A DNA stretch of 64,000 nucleotides from Diplolepis rosae (GCA_030998225.1 JAPYXD010000745.1:434001-498000), one strand, 5' to 3'. Shown: positions 48,407 through 62,345, counted from the stretch's first letter. Notes: generated by a model not told the origin, from the letters alone. A program made the numbers and translations.

Positions 48407-49626
48407 AGAGATCCCGTCATTGTGAAAATTATATCTAGTAGTCCAGGTGCTTAAAAACCATCTGCCTCAGGGAACGTAATCTGAGAACTGAAAATTAAGA
48501 TACCTAGTTGATATTATAGAGATCCCGTCATTTTGAAAACTATATTTAGAAGTCAAGTTGCTTAAAAAACATCTTCCTCGGGGAATTTAAGCTGAGAACT
48601 AAAATTAAGGATACCTGGATTTTATTTTAGAGATCGCGTCGTTTTGAAAATTATATCTGGTAGTGCAGGTGCTTAAAAACCATCTTCCTCAGGTTATTTT
48701 AGCTAATATATGAAAATTAAGATACCTAGTTGATATTATAAAGATCCCGTCATTTTGATAATTATATTGAGAAGTCAAGGAGCTTAAAAAACATCTTCCT
48801 CAGGGAATTTAAGCTGAGAACTAAAATTAAGGACACCTGGATTATTTTTTAGAGATCCCGTCGTTTTGAAAATTATATCTAGTAGTTCAGGTGCTTAAAA
48901 ACCATCTTCCTCAGGAAATTTGAGCTAAGAGCTGAAAATTAAGATACCTAGTTGATATTATAGAGATCCCGTCATTTTGTAAATTATATTTAGTAGTCCA
49001 GGTGCATAAGAAACATCTTCCTCAGGGGACTTAAGCTAAGAACTGAAATTAAGGATACCTGGATTATATTTTAGAGATTCCGTCATTGTGAAAATTATAT
49101 TTAGAATCCCCACTCCCTGAATTACATCTTCCAAAGGGAATTTAAGCTGAGAACTAAAATTAAGGATACCTGGATTATATTTTAGAGATCCCGTCGTTTT
49201 GAAAATTATATCTAGTAGTGCAGGTGCTAAAAAACGATCTTCCTCAGGAAATTTGAGCTAAGAGCTGAAAATTAAGATACCTAGTTGATATTATAAATAT
49301 CCCGTCATTTTGGAAATTATATTCAGTAGTCCAGGTGCTTAAAAACCATCTTACTCAGGGATCTTAAGCTGAGAACTGAAATTAAGGATAGCTGGATTAT
49401 ATTTTAGACATCACGTCATTTTGAAAATTATATCTAGTAGTCCAAGTGCCTAAAATACATCTTTCTCAGGAAGTTAAGCTGAGAACTGAAAATTAAGATA
49501 CCTAGTACATATTTTAGAGATCCCGTCATTTAAAAAATTATATTTAGTGTTCCAAGTGCCTAAAATACATCTTCCTCAGGGAACTTAATCTGAGAACTGA
49601 AAATCAAGATACAGGGTACATATTTT

Positions 49627-49737
49627 AGACATCCCGTACTTGTGAAACCTTTAGTGAGGTGTGCAGGTGCTTAAAGAACATCTTCCTCAGGGAACTTAAT
49701 CTGAGAACTGAAATTAAGGATACCTGCATTATATTTT
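49627..49737 (+). repeat. Degenerate cassette monomer 8
   Basis: This copy follows a CATTTAAAAAATTATA monomer, the usual place of the AAAACTATAGTTAG type, but reads GACATCCCGTACTTGTG, AAACCTTTAGTGAGG and TGTGCAGGTGC. The right arm (AAAGAACATC and TTAATCTGAG) is normal, so the changes are clustered in the left half. Confidence 0.83.
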
Positions 49738-52700
49738 AGAGATCCCGTCATTTTGAAAATTATATCTAGTAGTGCAGGTGCTTAAAAACCATCTTCCTCA
49801 GGAAATTTGAGCTAAGAGCTGAAAATTAAGATACCTAGTTGATATTATAGAGATCCCGTCATTTTGAAAATTATATTTAGTAGTCCAGGTGCTTAAAAAA
49901 CATCTTCCTCAGGGAACTTCAGCTGAGAACTGAAAATAAAGATACCTAGTTGCTGTTATAAACATCCCGTCATTTTGAAAATTATATTCAGTAGTCCAGG
50001 TGCTTAAAAAACATCTTTCTCAGGGAATTTAAGCTGAGTACTAAAATTAAGGATACCTGGATTATATTTTAGAGATCCCGTCATTGTGAAAATTATATCT
50101 AGTAGTCCAGGTGCTTAAAAACCATCTGCCTCAGGGAACGTAATCTGAGAACTGAAAATTAAGATACCTAGTTGATATTATAGAGATCCCGTCATTTTGA
50201 TAATTATATTTAGAAGGCAAGGTGCTTAAAAAACATCTTCCTCGGGGAATTTAAGCTGAGAACTAAAATTAAGGATACCTGGATTTTATTTTAGAGATCG
50301 CGTCTTTTTGAAAATTATATCTGGTAGTGCAGGTGCTTAAAAACCATCTTCCTCAGGAAATTTGAGCTAAGAGCTGAAAATTAAGATACCTAGTTGATAT
50401 TATAAAGATCCCGTCATTTTGAAAATTATATTCAGTAGTCCAGGTGCTTAAAAAACATCTTTCTCAGGAAATTTGAGCTAAGAGCTGAAAATTAAGATAC
50501 CTAGTTTATATTATAGAGATCCCGTCATTTTGCAAATTATATTCAGTAGTCCAGGTGCTTGAAAAACATCTTCCTCAGGGAATTTAAGCTGAGAACTAAA
50601 ATTAAGGATACCTGGATTATATTTTGGAGATCCCGTCGTTTTGAAAATTATATCTAGTAGTGCAGGTGCTTAAAAACCATCTTCCTCAGGAAATTTGAGC
50701 TAAGAGCTGAAAATTAAGATACCTAGTTGATATTATAGAGATCCCGTCATTTTGAAAATTATATTCAGTAGTCCAGGTGCTTAAAAACCATCTTACTCAG
50801 GGATCTTAAGCTGAGAACTGAAATTAAGGATAGCTGGATTATATTTTAGACATCACGTCATTTTGAAAATTATATCTAGTAGTCCAAGTGCCTAAAATAC
50901 ATCTTCCTCAGGGAGTTAAGCTGAGAACTGAAAATTAAGATACCTAGATGATATTACAGAGATCCCGTCATTTTGAAAACCATATTTAGTAGTCCTGGTG
51001 CTTAAAAAACATCTTTCTCAGGGAACTTAATCAAAGAACTTAAACTAAGGATCCCAGGATTGTATTTTAGAGATCCCGTCAATTTGAAAATTATATTTAG
51101 AATTCCATGTTCCTGAAAAAAATCTTCCAAAGGGAATTTAAGCTGAGAACTAAAATTAAGGATACCTGGATTATATTTTGGAGATCCCGTCGTTTTGAAA
51201 ATTATATCTAGTAGTGCAGGTGCTTAAAAAACATCTTCCTCAGGAAATTTGAGCTAAGAGCTGAAAATTAAGATACCTAGTTGATATTATAAAGATCCCG
51301 TCATTTTGAAAATTATATTCAGTAGTCCAGGTGCTTAAAAAACATCTTCCTCAGGGAATTTAAGCTGAGAACTAAAATTAAGGATACCTGGATTATATTT
51401 TAGAGATCCCGTCATTGTGAAAATTATATCTAGTAGTCCAGGTGCTTAAAAACCATCTGCCTCAGGGAACGTAATCTGAGAACTGAAAATTAAGATACCT
51501 AGTTGATATTATACACATCCCGTCATTTTGATAATTATATTTAGAAGTCAAGGTGCTTAAAAAACATCTACCCCAGGGAGTTAAGCTGAGAACTGAAAAT
51601 TAAGATACCTAGTTGATATTATAGAGATCCCGTCATTTTGAAAATTATATTTAGTAGTCCAGGTGCTTAAAAAACATCTTCCTCAGGGAACTTAAGCTGA
51701 GAACTGAAGTTAAGGACAACTGGATTATATTTTAGAGATCCCGTCATTGTGAAAATTATATCTAGTAGTCCAGGTGCTTAAAAACTATCTGCCTCAGGGA
51801 GCGTAATCTGAGAACTGAAAATTAGGATACCTAGTTGATATTATAGAGATCCCGTCATTTTGATAATTATATTTAGAAGTCAAGGTGCTTAAAAAACATC
51901 TTCCTCAGGGAATTTAAGCTGAGAACTAAAATTAAGGATACCTGGATTATATTTTAGAGATCCCGTCATTGTGAAAATTATATCTAGTAGTTCAGGTGCT
52001 TTAAAACCATCTTACTCAGAAAACTTTAGCTAAGAGCTGAGAATAAAGATACCTAGTTGATATTATAGAGATCCCGTCATTTTAATAATTATATTTAGAA
52101 GTCAAGGTGCTTAAAAAACATCTTCCTCAGGGAATTTAAGCTGAGAACTAAAATTAAGTATACCTGGATTTTATTTTAGAGATCCCGTCGTTTTGAAAAT
52201 TATATCTAGTAGCGCAGGTGCTGAAAAACCATCTTCCTCAGGTAATTTGAGCTAAGAGCTGAAAATTAAGATACCTAGTTGATATTATACAGATCCCGTC
52301 ATTTTGAAAATTATATTCAGTAGTCCAGGTGCTTAAAAAACATCTTTCTCAGGAAATTTGAGCTAAGAGCTGAAAATTAAGATACCTAGTTGATATTATA
52401 CAGATCCCGTCATTTTGAAAATTATATTCAGTAGTCCAGGTGCTTAAAAAACATCTTCCTCAGGGAATTTAAAGTGAGAACTGAAGTTAAGGACAGCTGG
52501 ATTATATTTTGGAGAGCCCGTCGTTGTGAAAATTATATCTAGTAGTGCAGGTGCTTAAAAACCATCTGCCTCAGGGAACGTAATCTGAGAACTGAAAATT
52601 AAGATACCTAGTTGATATTATAGAGATCCCGTCATTTTGAAAATTATATTTAGAAGTCAAGGTGATAAAAAAACATATTCCTCAGGGAAGATAAGATGAG

Positions 52701-55700
52701 AACTAAAATTAAGGATACCTGGATTATATTTTGGAGATCCCGTCGTTTTGAAAATTATATCTAGTAGTGCAGGTGCTTAAAAACCATCTTCCTCAGGAAA
52801 TTTGAGCTAAGAGCTGAAAATTAAGATACCTAGTTGATATTATAGACATCCCGCCATTTCGGTAATTATATTTAGTAGTCCAGGTGCCTAAAATACATCT
52901 TCCTCAGGGAAGTTAAGCTAAGAACTGAATTTAGGGACAAATATATTATATTTTAGAGATCCCGTCATTTTGAAAATTATATCTAGTAGTCCAGGTGCTT
53001 AAAAACCATCTTCCTCAGGAAATTTGAGCGAAGAGCTGAAAATTAAGATACCTAGTTGATATTATAAAGATCCCGTCATTTTGAAAATTATATTCAGTAG
53101 TCCAGGTGCTTAAAAAACATCTTCCTCAGGGAATTTAAGGTGAGAACTAAAATTAAGGATACTTGGATTATATTTTAGAGATCCCGTCATTGTGAAAATT
53201 ATATCTAGTAGTCGAGGTGCTTAAAAACCATCTGCCTCAGGGAACGTAATCTGAGAACTGAAAATTAAGATACCTAGTTGATATTATATAGATCCCGTCA
53301 TTTTGATAATTATATTTAGAAGTCAAGGTGCTTAAAAAACATCTTCCTCAGGAAGTTAAGCTGAGAACTGAAAATTAAGATACCTAGTTGATATTATAGA
53401 GATCCCGTCATTTTGAAAATTATATTAATTAGTCAAGGAGCAGAAAATACAACTTCCTCAGGGAACTTAAGCTAAGAACTGAAGTTAAGGACAACTAGAA
53501 TATATTTCAGAGATCCCATCATTGTGAAAATTATATCTAGTAGTCCAGGTGCTTAAAAACCATCTTCCTCAGGAAATTTGAGGTAAGAGCTGAAAATTAA
53601 GATACCTAGTTGATATTATAAAGATCCCGTCATTTTGAAAATTATATTCAGTAGTCCAGGTGCTTAAAAAACATCTTTCTCAGGAAATTTGAGCTCAGAC
53701 CTGAAAATTATGATACCTAGTTGATATTATAGAGATCCCGTCATTTTCAAAATTATATTTATTTGTCCACGTGCCTAAAATACATCTTCCTCAGGGAACT
53801 TAAGCTAAGAACTGAAGTTAAGGACAGCTGGATTATATTTTAGAGATCCCGTCATTGTGAAAATTATATCTAGTAGTCCAGGTGCTTAAAAACCATCTGC
53901 CTCAGGGAACGTAATCTGAGAACTGAAAATTAAGATACCTAGTTGATATTATAGAGATCCCGTCATTTTAATAATTAGATTTAGAAGTCAAGGTGCTTAA
54001 AAAACATCTTCCTCAGGGAATTTAAGCTGAGAACTAAAATTAAGTATACCTGGATTTTATTTTAGAGATCCCGTCGTTTTGAAAATTATATCTAGTAGTT
54101 CAGGTGCTTAAAAACCATCTTCCTCAGGAAATTTGAGCTAAGAGCTGAAAATTAAGATACCTAGTTGATATTATAAAGATCCCGTCATTTTGAAAATTAT
54201 ATTCAGTAGTCCAGGTGCTTAAAAAACATCTTCCTCAGGGAATTTAAGCTGAGAACTAAAATTAAGGATACCTGGATTTTATTTTAGAGATCCCGTCGTT
54301 TTGAAAATTATATCTAGTAGCGCAGGTGCTGAAAAACCATCTTCCTCAGGAAGTTAAGCTGAGAACTGAAAATTAAGATACCTAGTACATATTTTAGAGA
54401 TCCCGTCATTTAAAAAATTATATTTAGTGTTCCAAGTGCCTAAAATACATCTTCCTCAGGGAACTTCAGCTGAGAACTGAAAATAAAGATACAGGGTACA
54501 TATTTTAGAGATCCCGTCATTTTGAAAACTATAGTTAGTGGTCCAGGTGCTTAAAGAACATATTCCTCAAGGAACTTAATCTGAGAAATGAAATTAAGGA
54601 TACCTGGATTATATTTTAGAGATCCCGTCATTTTGAAAATTATATCTAGTAGTGCAGGTGCTTAAAAACCATCATCCTCAGGAAATTTTAGCTAAGAGCT
54701 GAAAATTAAGATACCTAGTTGATATTATAGAGATCCCGTCATTTTGAAAATTATATTTAGTAGTCCAGGTGCTTAAAAAACATCTTCCTCAGGGAATTTA
54801 AGCTGAGAACTAAAATTAAGGATACCTGGATTATATTTTGGAGATCCCGTCGTTTTGAAAATTATATCTAGTAGTGCAGGTGCTTAAAAACCATCTTCCT
54901 CAGGAAATTTGAGCTAAGAGCTGAAAATTAAGATACCTAGTTGATATTATAAAGATCCCGTCATTTTGAAAATTATATTTAGCAGTCCAGGTGCTTAAAA
55001 AACATCTTTCTCAGGGAATTTAATCTGAGAACTAAAATTAAAGATACCTGTATTATATTTTGGAGATCCCGTCGTTTTGAAAATTATATCTAGTAGTGCA
55101 GGTGCTTAAAAACCATCATCCTCAGGAAATTTGAGCTAAGAGCTGAAAATTAAGATACCTAGTTGATATTATAAAGATCCCGTCATTTTGAAAATTATAT
55201 TCAGTAGTCCAGGTGCTTAAAAAACATCTTTCTCAGGAAATTTGAGCTAAGAGCTGAAAATTAAGATACCTAGTTGATATTATAGAGATCCCGTCATTTT
55301 GAAAATTATATTTAGTAGTCCAGGTGCTTAAAAAACATCTTCCTCAGGGAACTTAAGCTGAGAACTGAAGTTAAGGACAACTGGATTATATTTTAGAGAT
55401 CCCGTCATTGTGAAAATTATATCTAGTAGTCCAGGTGCTTAAAAACCATCTTCCTCAGGAAATTTGAGCTAAGAGCTTAAAATTAAGATACCTAGTTGAT
55501 ATTATAAACATCCCCTCATTTTGAAAATTATATTCAGTAGTCCAGGTGCTTAAAAAACATCTTCCTCAGGGAATTTAAGCTAAGAACTAAAATTAAGGAT
55601 ACCTGGATTATATTTTGGAGATCCCGTCGTTTTGAAAATTATATCTAGTAGTGCAGGTGCTTCAAAAACATCTTCCTCAGGAAATTTGAGCTAAGAGCTG

Positions 55701-56219
55701 AAAATTAATATACCTGGTTGAAATTATAAAGATCCCGTCATTTTGAAAATTATATTCAATAGTCCAGGTGCTTAAAAAACATCTTTCTCAGGGAATTTAA
55801 TCTGAGAACTAAAATTAAAGATACCTGTATTATATTTTGGAGATCCCGTCGTGTTGGAAATTATATATAGTAGTTCAGGTGCTTAAAAACCATCTTCCTC
55901 AGGAAATTTGAGCTAAGAGCTGAAAAATAAGATTCCTAGTTGATATTATAGAGATCACGTCATTTTGAAAATTATATTTAGTAGTCCAGGTGCATAAAAA
56001 ACATCTTCCTCAGGGAACTTAAGCTAAGAACTGAAGTTAAGGACAACTAGAATATATTTTAGAGATACCGTCATTGTGAAAATTATATCTAGTAGTCCAG
56101 GTGCTTAAAAACCATCTTCCTCAGGAAATTTGAGCTAAGAGCTGAAAATTAAGATACCTAGCTGATATTATAAAGATCCCGTCATTTTGAAAATTATATT
56201 CAGTAGTCCAGGTGCTTAA

Positions 56220-57905
56220 AAAACATCTTCCTCAGGGAATTTAAGGTGAGAACTAAAATTAAGGATACCTGGATTATATTTTGGAGATCCCGTCGTTTTG
56301 AAAATTATATCTAGTAGTGCAGGTGCTTAAAAACCATCTTCCTCAGGAAATTTGAGCTAAAAGCTGAAAAATAAGATACCTAGTTGAAATTATAAAGATC
56401 CCGTCATTTTGAAAATTATATTCAATAGTCCAGGTGCTTAAAAAACATCTTTCTCAGGGAATTTAATCTGAGAACTAAAATGAAAGATACCTAGTTGATA
56501 TTATAGAGATCCCGTCATTTTGATAATTATATTTAGAAGTCAAGGTGCTTAAAAACCCTCTTCCTCAGGTAATTTGAGATAAGAGCTGAAAATTAAGATA
56601 CCTAGTTGATATTATAAAGATCCCGTCATTTTGAAAATTATATTCAGTAGTCCAGGTGCTTAAAAAACATCTTTCTCAGGAAATTTGAGCTAAGAGCTGA
56701 AAATTAAGATACCTAGTTGATATTATAGAGATCCCGTCATTTTGAAAATTATATTTAGTAGTCCAGGTGCTTAAAAAACATCTTTCTCAGGGAACTTAAG
56801 CTGAGAACTGAAATTAAGGATACCTGGATTATATTTTAGAGATGCCGTCATTGTGAAAATTATATCTAGTAGGGCAGGTGCTTAAAAACCATCTTCCTCA
56901 GGAAAATTGAGCTAAGAGCTGAAAATTAACATACCTAGTTGATATTATAGAGATCCTGTCATTTTGATAATTATATTTAGAAGTCAAGGTGCTTAAAAAA
57001 CATCTTCCTCAGGGAATTTAAGCTGAGAACTAAAATTAAGGATACCTGGATTATATTTTAGAGATCCCGTCGTTTTGAAAATTATATCTATTAGTCCAGG
57101 TGCTTAAAAAACATCTGCCTCAGGGAACGTAAGGTGAGAACTAAAATTAAGGATACCTGGATTATATTTTAGAGATCCCGTGATTGTGAAAATTATATTC
57201 AGTAGTCCAGGTGCTTAAAAACATCTTTCTCAGGAAATTTGAGCTAAGAGCAGAAAATTAAGATACCTAGTTGATATTATAGAGATCCCGTCATTTTGAA
57301 AATTATATTCAGTAGTCCAGGTGCTTAAAAACCATCTTCCTCAGGAAATTTGAGCTAAGAGCTGAAAATTAAGATACCTAGTTGAAATTATAAAGATCCC
57401 GTCATTTTGAATATTATATTCAATAGTCCAGGTGCTTAAAAAACATCTTTCTCAGGGAATTTAATCTGAGAACTAAAATTAAAGATACCTAGTTGATATT
57501 ATAGAGATCCCGTCATTTTGATAATTATATTTAGAAGTCAAGGTGCTTAAAAACCATCTTCCTCAGGTAATTTGAGATAAGAGCTGAAATTTAAGATACC
57601 TAGTTGATATTATAAAGATCCCGTCATTTTGAAAATTATATTCAGTAGTCCAGGTGCTTAAAAACATCTTCCTCAGGGAATTTAAGCTGAGAACTAAAAT
57701 AAAGGATACCTAGATTATATTTTAGATATCCCGTCGTTTTGAAAATTATATCTAGTAGTTCAGGTGCTTAAACAACATCTTCCTCAGGGAATTTAAGGTG
57801 AGAACTAAAATTAAGGATACCTGGATTATATTTTGGAGATCCCGTCGTTTTGAAAATTATATCTAGTAGTGCAGGTGCTTAAAAACCATCTTCCTCAGGA
57901 AATTT
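56220..57905. repeat. 40-monomer-offset duplication, left copy
   Basis: This segment matches 60,655-62,345. The GATCCCGTGATTGTG monomer is at 57,174 and 61,610, an offset of 4,436 bp (40 monomers minus four bases). Other shared rare tags are GAGCTAAAAGCTG, GAGCAGAAAATTAAG, TTTGAATATTATATTC and GGTAATTTGAGATAAG. The left limit is at a GGAATTTAAGGTGAG arm and the right limit near an alpha monomer at 57,900. Confidence 0.85.
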
Positions 57906-58722
57906 GAGCTAAGAGCTGAAAATTAAGATACCTAGTTGAAATTATAGAGATCCCGTCATTTTGAAAATTATATTCAATAGTCCAGGTGCTTAAAAAACAT
58001 CTTCCTCAGGGAACTTAATCTGAGAACTATAATTAAGGATACCTGTATTATATTTTGGAGATCCCGTCGTTTTGAAAATTATATCTAGTAGTGCAGGTGC
58101 TTAAAAACCATCTTCGTCAGGAAATTTGAGCTAAGAGCTGAAAATTAAGATACCTAGTTGTTATTATAAAGATTCCGTCATGCTGAAAATTATATTCAGT
58201 AGTCCAGGTGCTTAAAAAACATCTTCCTCAGGGAACTTAAGCTAAGAACTGAAGTTAAGGACAACTAGATTATATTTTAGAGATCCCGTCATTGTGAAAA
58301 TTATATCTAGTAGTGCAGGTGCTTAAAAACCATCTTCCTCAGGAAATTTGAGCTAAGAGCTGAACATTAAGATACCTAGTTGAAATTATAAAGATCCCGT
58401 CATTTTGAAAATTATATTCAATAGTCCAGGTGCTTAAAAAACATCTTTCTCAGGGAATTTAATCTGAGAACTAAAATTAAAGATACCTGTATTATATTTT
58501 GGAGATCCCGTCCTTTTGAAAATTATATCTAGTAGTGAAGGTGCTTAAAAACCATCTTCCTCAGGAAATTTGAGCTAAGAGCTGAAAATTAAGATACCTA
58601 GTTGATATTATAAAGATCCCGTCATTTTGAAAATTATATTCAGTAGTCCAGGTGCTTAAAAAACATCTTCCTCAGGGAACTTAAGCTAAGAACTGAAGTT
58701 AAGGACATCTGGTTTACATCTC

Positions 58723-58833
58723 AGATATCCCTTTATACTGAAAATTATATCTAGTATTCCAGGAAATTAAAAAACATCTTCCTCAGGGAATTTAAGCTGA
58801 GAACTAAAATTAAGGATACCTGGATTATATTTT
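58723..58833 (+). repeat. Degenerate monomer in zone D
   Basis: This copy reads CAGATATCCCTTTATACTG in place of the GATCCCGTCATTTTG box and CCAGGAAATTAAAAAAC in place of CCAGGTGCTTAAAAAAC. It follows a kappa-like arm altered to GGACATCTGGTTTACATC. The related stretch near 63,690-63,720 (GGAAAACTGGTTTATATTT) has a normal box, so the damage is private. Confidence 0.84.
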
Positions 58834-59299
58834 AGAGATCCCGTCGTTTTGAAAATTATATCTAGTAATTCAGGTGCTTAAAAACCATCTTCCTCAGGAA
58901 ATTTGAGCTAATAGCTGAAAATTAAGATACCTAGTTGATATTATAGAGATCCCGTCATTTTGAAAATTATATTTAGTAGTCCATGTGCATAAAAAACATC
59001 TTCCTCAGGGAACTTAAGCTAAGAACTGAAGTTAAGGACAACTAGAATATATTTTAGAGATACCGTCATTGTGAAAATTATATCTAGTAGTCCAGGTGCT
59101 TAAAAACCATCTTCCTCAGGAAATTTAAGGTGAGAACTAAAATTAAGGATACTTGGATTATATTTTAGAGATCCCGTCATTGTGAAAATTATATCTAGTA
59201 GTCCAGGTGCTTAAAAACCATCTGCCTCAGGGAACGTAATCTGAGAACTGAAAATTAAGATACCTAGTTGATATTATAGAGATCCCGACATTTTGATAA

Positions 59300-60355
59300 T
59301 TATATTTAGAAGTCAAGGTGCTTAAAAAACATCTTCCTCAGGGAATTTAAGCTGAGAACAAAAATTAAGGATACCTGGATTTTATTTTAGAGATCCCGTC
59401 GTTTTGAAATTATATCTAGTAGTGCAGGTGCTTAAAAACCATCTTCCTGAGGTAATTTGAGCTAAGAGCTGAAAATTAAGATACCTAGTTGATATCATAC
59501 AGATCCCGTCATTTAAAAAATTATATTCAGTAGTCCAGGTGCTTAAAAAACATCTTTCTCAGGAAATTTGAGCTAAGAGCTTAAAATTAAGATACCTAGT
59601 TGATATTATAAACATCCCCTCATTTTGAAAATTATATTCAGTAGTCCAGGTGCTTAAAAAACATCTTCCTCAGGGAATTTAAGCTAAGAACTAAAATTAA
59701 GGATACCTGGATTATATTTTGGAGATCCCGTCGTTTTGAAAATTATATCTAGTAGTGCAGGTGCTTAAAAACCATCTTCCTTAGGAAATTTGAGCTAAGA
59801 GCTGAAAATTAAGATACCTAGTTGATATTATAAAGATCCCGTCATTTTGAAAATTATATTTAGTAGTCCAGGTGCTTAAAAAACATCTTCCTCAGGGAAC
59901 TTAAGCTAAGAACTGAAGTTAAGGACAACTAGATTATATTTTAGAGATCCCGTCATTGTGAAAATTATATCTAGTAGTCCAGGTGCTTAAAAAACATCTT
60001 CCTCAGGGAATTTGAGCTAAGAGCTTAAAATTAAGATACCTAGTTGATATTATAAACATCCCCTCATTTTGAAAATTATATTCAGTAGTCCAGGTGCTTA
60101 AAAAACATCTTCCTCAGGGAATTTAAGCTAAGAACTAAAATTAAGGATACCTGGATTATATTTTGGAGATCCCGTCGTTTTGAAAATTATATCTAGTAGT
60201 GCAGGTGCTTAAAAACCATCTTCCTCAGGAAATTTGAGCTAAGAGCTGAAAATTTATATACCTGGTTGAAATTATAAAGATCCCGTCATTTTGAAAATTA
60301 TATTCAATAGTCCAGGTGCTTAAAAACACCTTTCTCAGGGAATTTAATCTGAGAA
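59300..60355. repeat. 28-monomer-offset duplication, left copy
   Basis: This segment matches 62,405-63,460. A one-base shortened GTTTTGAAATTATATC lies at 59,401 and 62,507, and GAAAATTTATATACC lies at 60,248 and 63,354; both pairs are 3,106 bp apart (28 monomers minus two bases). CTTCCTGAGG and CCTTAGG changes are shared. The right limit is where this copy reads CTGACGTTAAGG. Confidence 0.84.
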
Positions 60356-60654
60356 CTGACGTTAAGGACAACTGGATTATATTTCAGAGATCCCGTCATT
60401 GTGAAAATTATATCTAGTAGTCCAGGTCCTTAAAAAACATCTTCCTCAGGGAATTTAAGCTGAGAACTAAAATTAAGGATACCTGGATTATATTTTAGAG
60501 ATGCCGTCGTTTTGAAAATTATATCTAGTAGTTCAGGTGCTTAAAAACCATCTTCCTCAGGAAATTTGAGCTAAGAGCTGAAAATTAAGATTCCTAGTTG
60601 ATATTATAAAGATCCCGTCATTTTAAAAATTATATTCAGTAGTCCAGGTGCTTA

Positions 60655-62345
60655 AAAAACATCTTCCTCAGGGAATTTAAGGTGAGAACTAAAATTAAGG
60701 ATACCTGGATTATATTTTGGAGATCCCGTCGTTTTGAAAATTATATCTAGTAGTGCAGGTGCTTAAAAACCATCTTCCTCAGGAAATTTGAGCTAAAAGC
60801 TGAAAATTAAGATACCTAGTTGAAATTATAAAGATCCCGTCATTTTGAAAATTATATTCAATAGTCCAGGTGCTTAAAAAACATCTTTCTCAGGGAATTT
60901 AATCTGAGAACTAAAATTAAAGATACCTAGTTGATATTATAGAGATCCCGTCATTTTGATAATTATATTTAGAAGTCAAGGTGCTTAAAAACCATCTTCC
61001 TCAGGTAATTTGAGATAAGAGCTGAAAATTTAGATACCTAGTTGATATTATAAAGATCCCGTCATTTTGAAAATTATATTCAGTAGTCCAGGTGCTTAAA
61101 AAACATCTTTCTCAGGAAATTTGAGCTAAGAGCTGAAAATAAAGATACCTAGTTGATATTATAGAGATCCAGTCATTTTGAAAACCATCTTTAGTAGTCC
61201 AGGTGCTTTAAAAACATCCTTCTCAGGGAACTTATGCTGAGACCTGAAATTAAGGATACCTGGATTATATTTTAGAGATGCTGTCATTGTGAAAATTATA
61301 TCTAGTAGTGCAGGTGCTTAAAAACCATCTTCCTCAGGAAATTTGAGCTAAGAGCTGAAAATTAACATACCTAGATGATTTTATATAGTTCCTGTGATTT
61401 TGATAATTATATTTAGAAGTCAAGTTGCTTAAAAAACATCTTCCTCAGGGAATTTAATCTGAGAAATAAAATTAAGGATACCTGGATTATATTTTAGAGA
61501 TCCCGTCGTTTTGAAAATTATATATAGTAGTTCAGGTGCTTAAAAAACATCTTCCTCAGGGAATTTAAGGTGAGAACTAAAATTAAGGATACCTGGATTA
61601 TATTTTAGAGATCCCGTGATTGTGAAAATTATATTCAGTAGTCCAGGTGCTTAAAAAACATCTTTCTCAGGAAATTTGAGCTAAGAGCAGAAAATTAAGA
61701 TACCTAGTTGATATTATAGAGATCCCGTCATTTTGAAAATTATATTCAGTAGTCCAGGTGCTTAAAAACCATCTTCCTCAGGAAATTTGAGCTAAGAGCT
61801 GAAAATTAAGATACCTAGTTGAAATTATAAAGATCCCGTCATTTTGAATATTATATTCAATAGTCCAGGTGCTTGAAAAACATCTTTCTCAGGGAATTTA
61901 ATCTGAGAACTAAAATTAAAGATACCTAGTTGATATTATAGAGATCCCGTCATTTTGATAATTATATTTAGAAGTCAAGGTGTTTAAAAACCATCTTCCT
62001 CAGGTAATTTGAGATAAGAACTGAAATTTAAGATACCTAGTTGATATTATAAAGATGCCCTCATTTTGAAAATTATATTCAGTAGTCCAGGTGCTTAAAA
62101 AACATCTTCCTCAGGGAATTTAAGCTGAGAACTAAAATAAATGATACCTGGATTTTATTTTATATATCCCTTCATTTTGAAAATTAAATCTAGTAGTTCA
62201 GGTGCTTAAAAAACATCTTCCTCAGGGAATTTAAGGTGAGAACTAAAATTAAGGATACCTGGATTATATTTTGGAGATCCCGTCGTTTTGAAAATTATAT
62301 CTAGTAGTGCAGGTGCTTAAAAACCATCTTCCTCAGGAAATTTGA
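60655..62345. repeat. 40-monomer-offset duplication, right copy
   Basis: This is the partner of 56,220-57,905. It has private damage that the left copy lacks: CATCTTTAGTAGTCC with TTATGCTGAGACC near 61,190-61,240, and a degraded join TTTATATAGTTCCTGTG near 61,380. The damage therefore came after the duplication. It is immediately followed by the 28-monomer duplication copy, so two block duplications are nested or adjacent here. Confidence 0.84.
61361..61410 (+). repeat. Damaged monomer junction
   Basis: The join between an alpha right arm and a delta left half reads TTAACATACCTAGATG, then TTTTATATAGTTCCTGTG, where TATTATAGAGATCCCGTC is expected. The GATC box is destroyed. The paired segment in the left copy (about 56,930-56,970) is much closer to consensus, with only CCTGTC in the box. 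Confidence 0.82.

Larger units (their letters stand above)
14321..51170. repeat. Zone C: cassette-organised domain
   Basis: This 36.8-kb zone is defined by monomers that zone B lacks: GATGCCGTCATTGTG with TTACTCAGAAAACTTTAGC; AAAACCATATTTAG with CTTAAACTAAGG; TTCCAAGTTCCTG with CCAAAGGG; GACATCACGTC; CATTTAAAAAATTATA; and AAAACTATAGTTAG. They occur in fixed order and recur in blocks of 14, 17, 21, 28, 37 and 45 monomers. The right limit is soft, because the last TTCCTG/CCAAAGGG monomer is near 51,100 and only a fragment of the trio recurs at 54,350-54,570. No gene is present. Confidence 0.85.
47407..51170. repeat. Eroded right end of zone C
   Basis: The zone starts with cassette monomers 1 to 5, but the trio is displaced: GACATC occurs at 49,407 and 50,849, 1,442 bp apart. 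Damaged monomers are frequent here: GTGCGAAAAAAACATC (48,340), CAGGTTATTTTAGC (48,690), CCCCACTCCCTGAATTAC (49,110), CGTACTTGTGAAACC (49,640) and CCTGAAAAAAATC (51,110). The last full monomer 2/3 pair is near 50,970-51,130. It reads as an older, less homogenised border. Confidence 0.8.
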
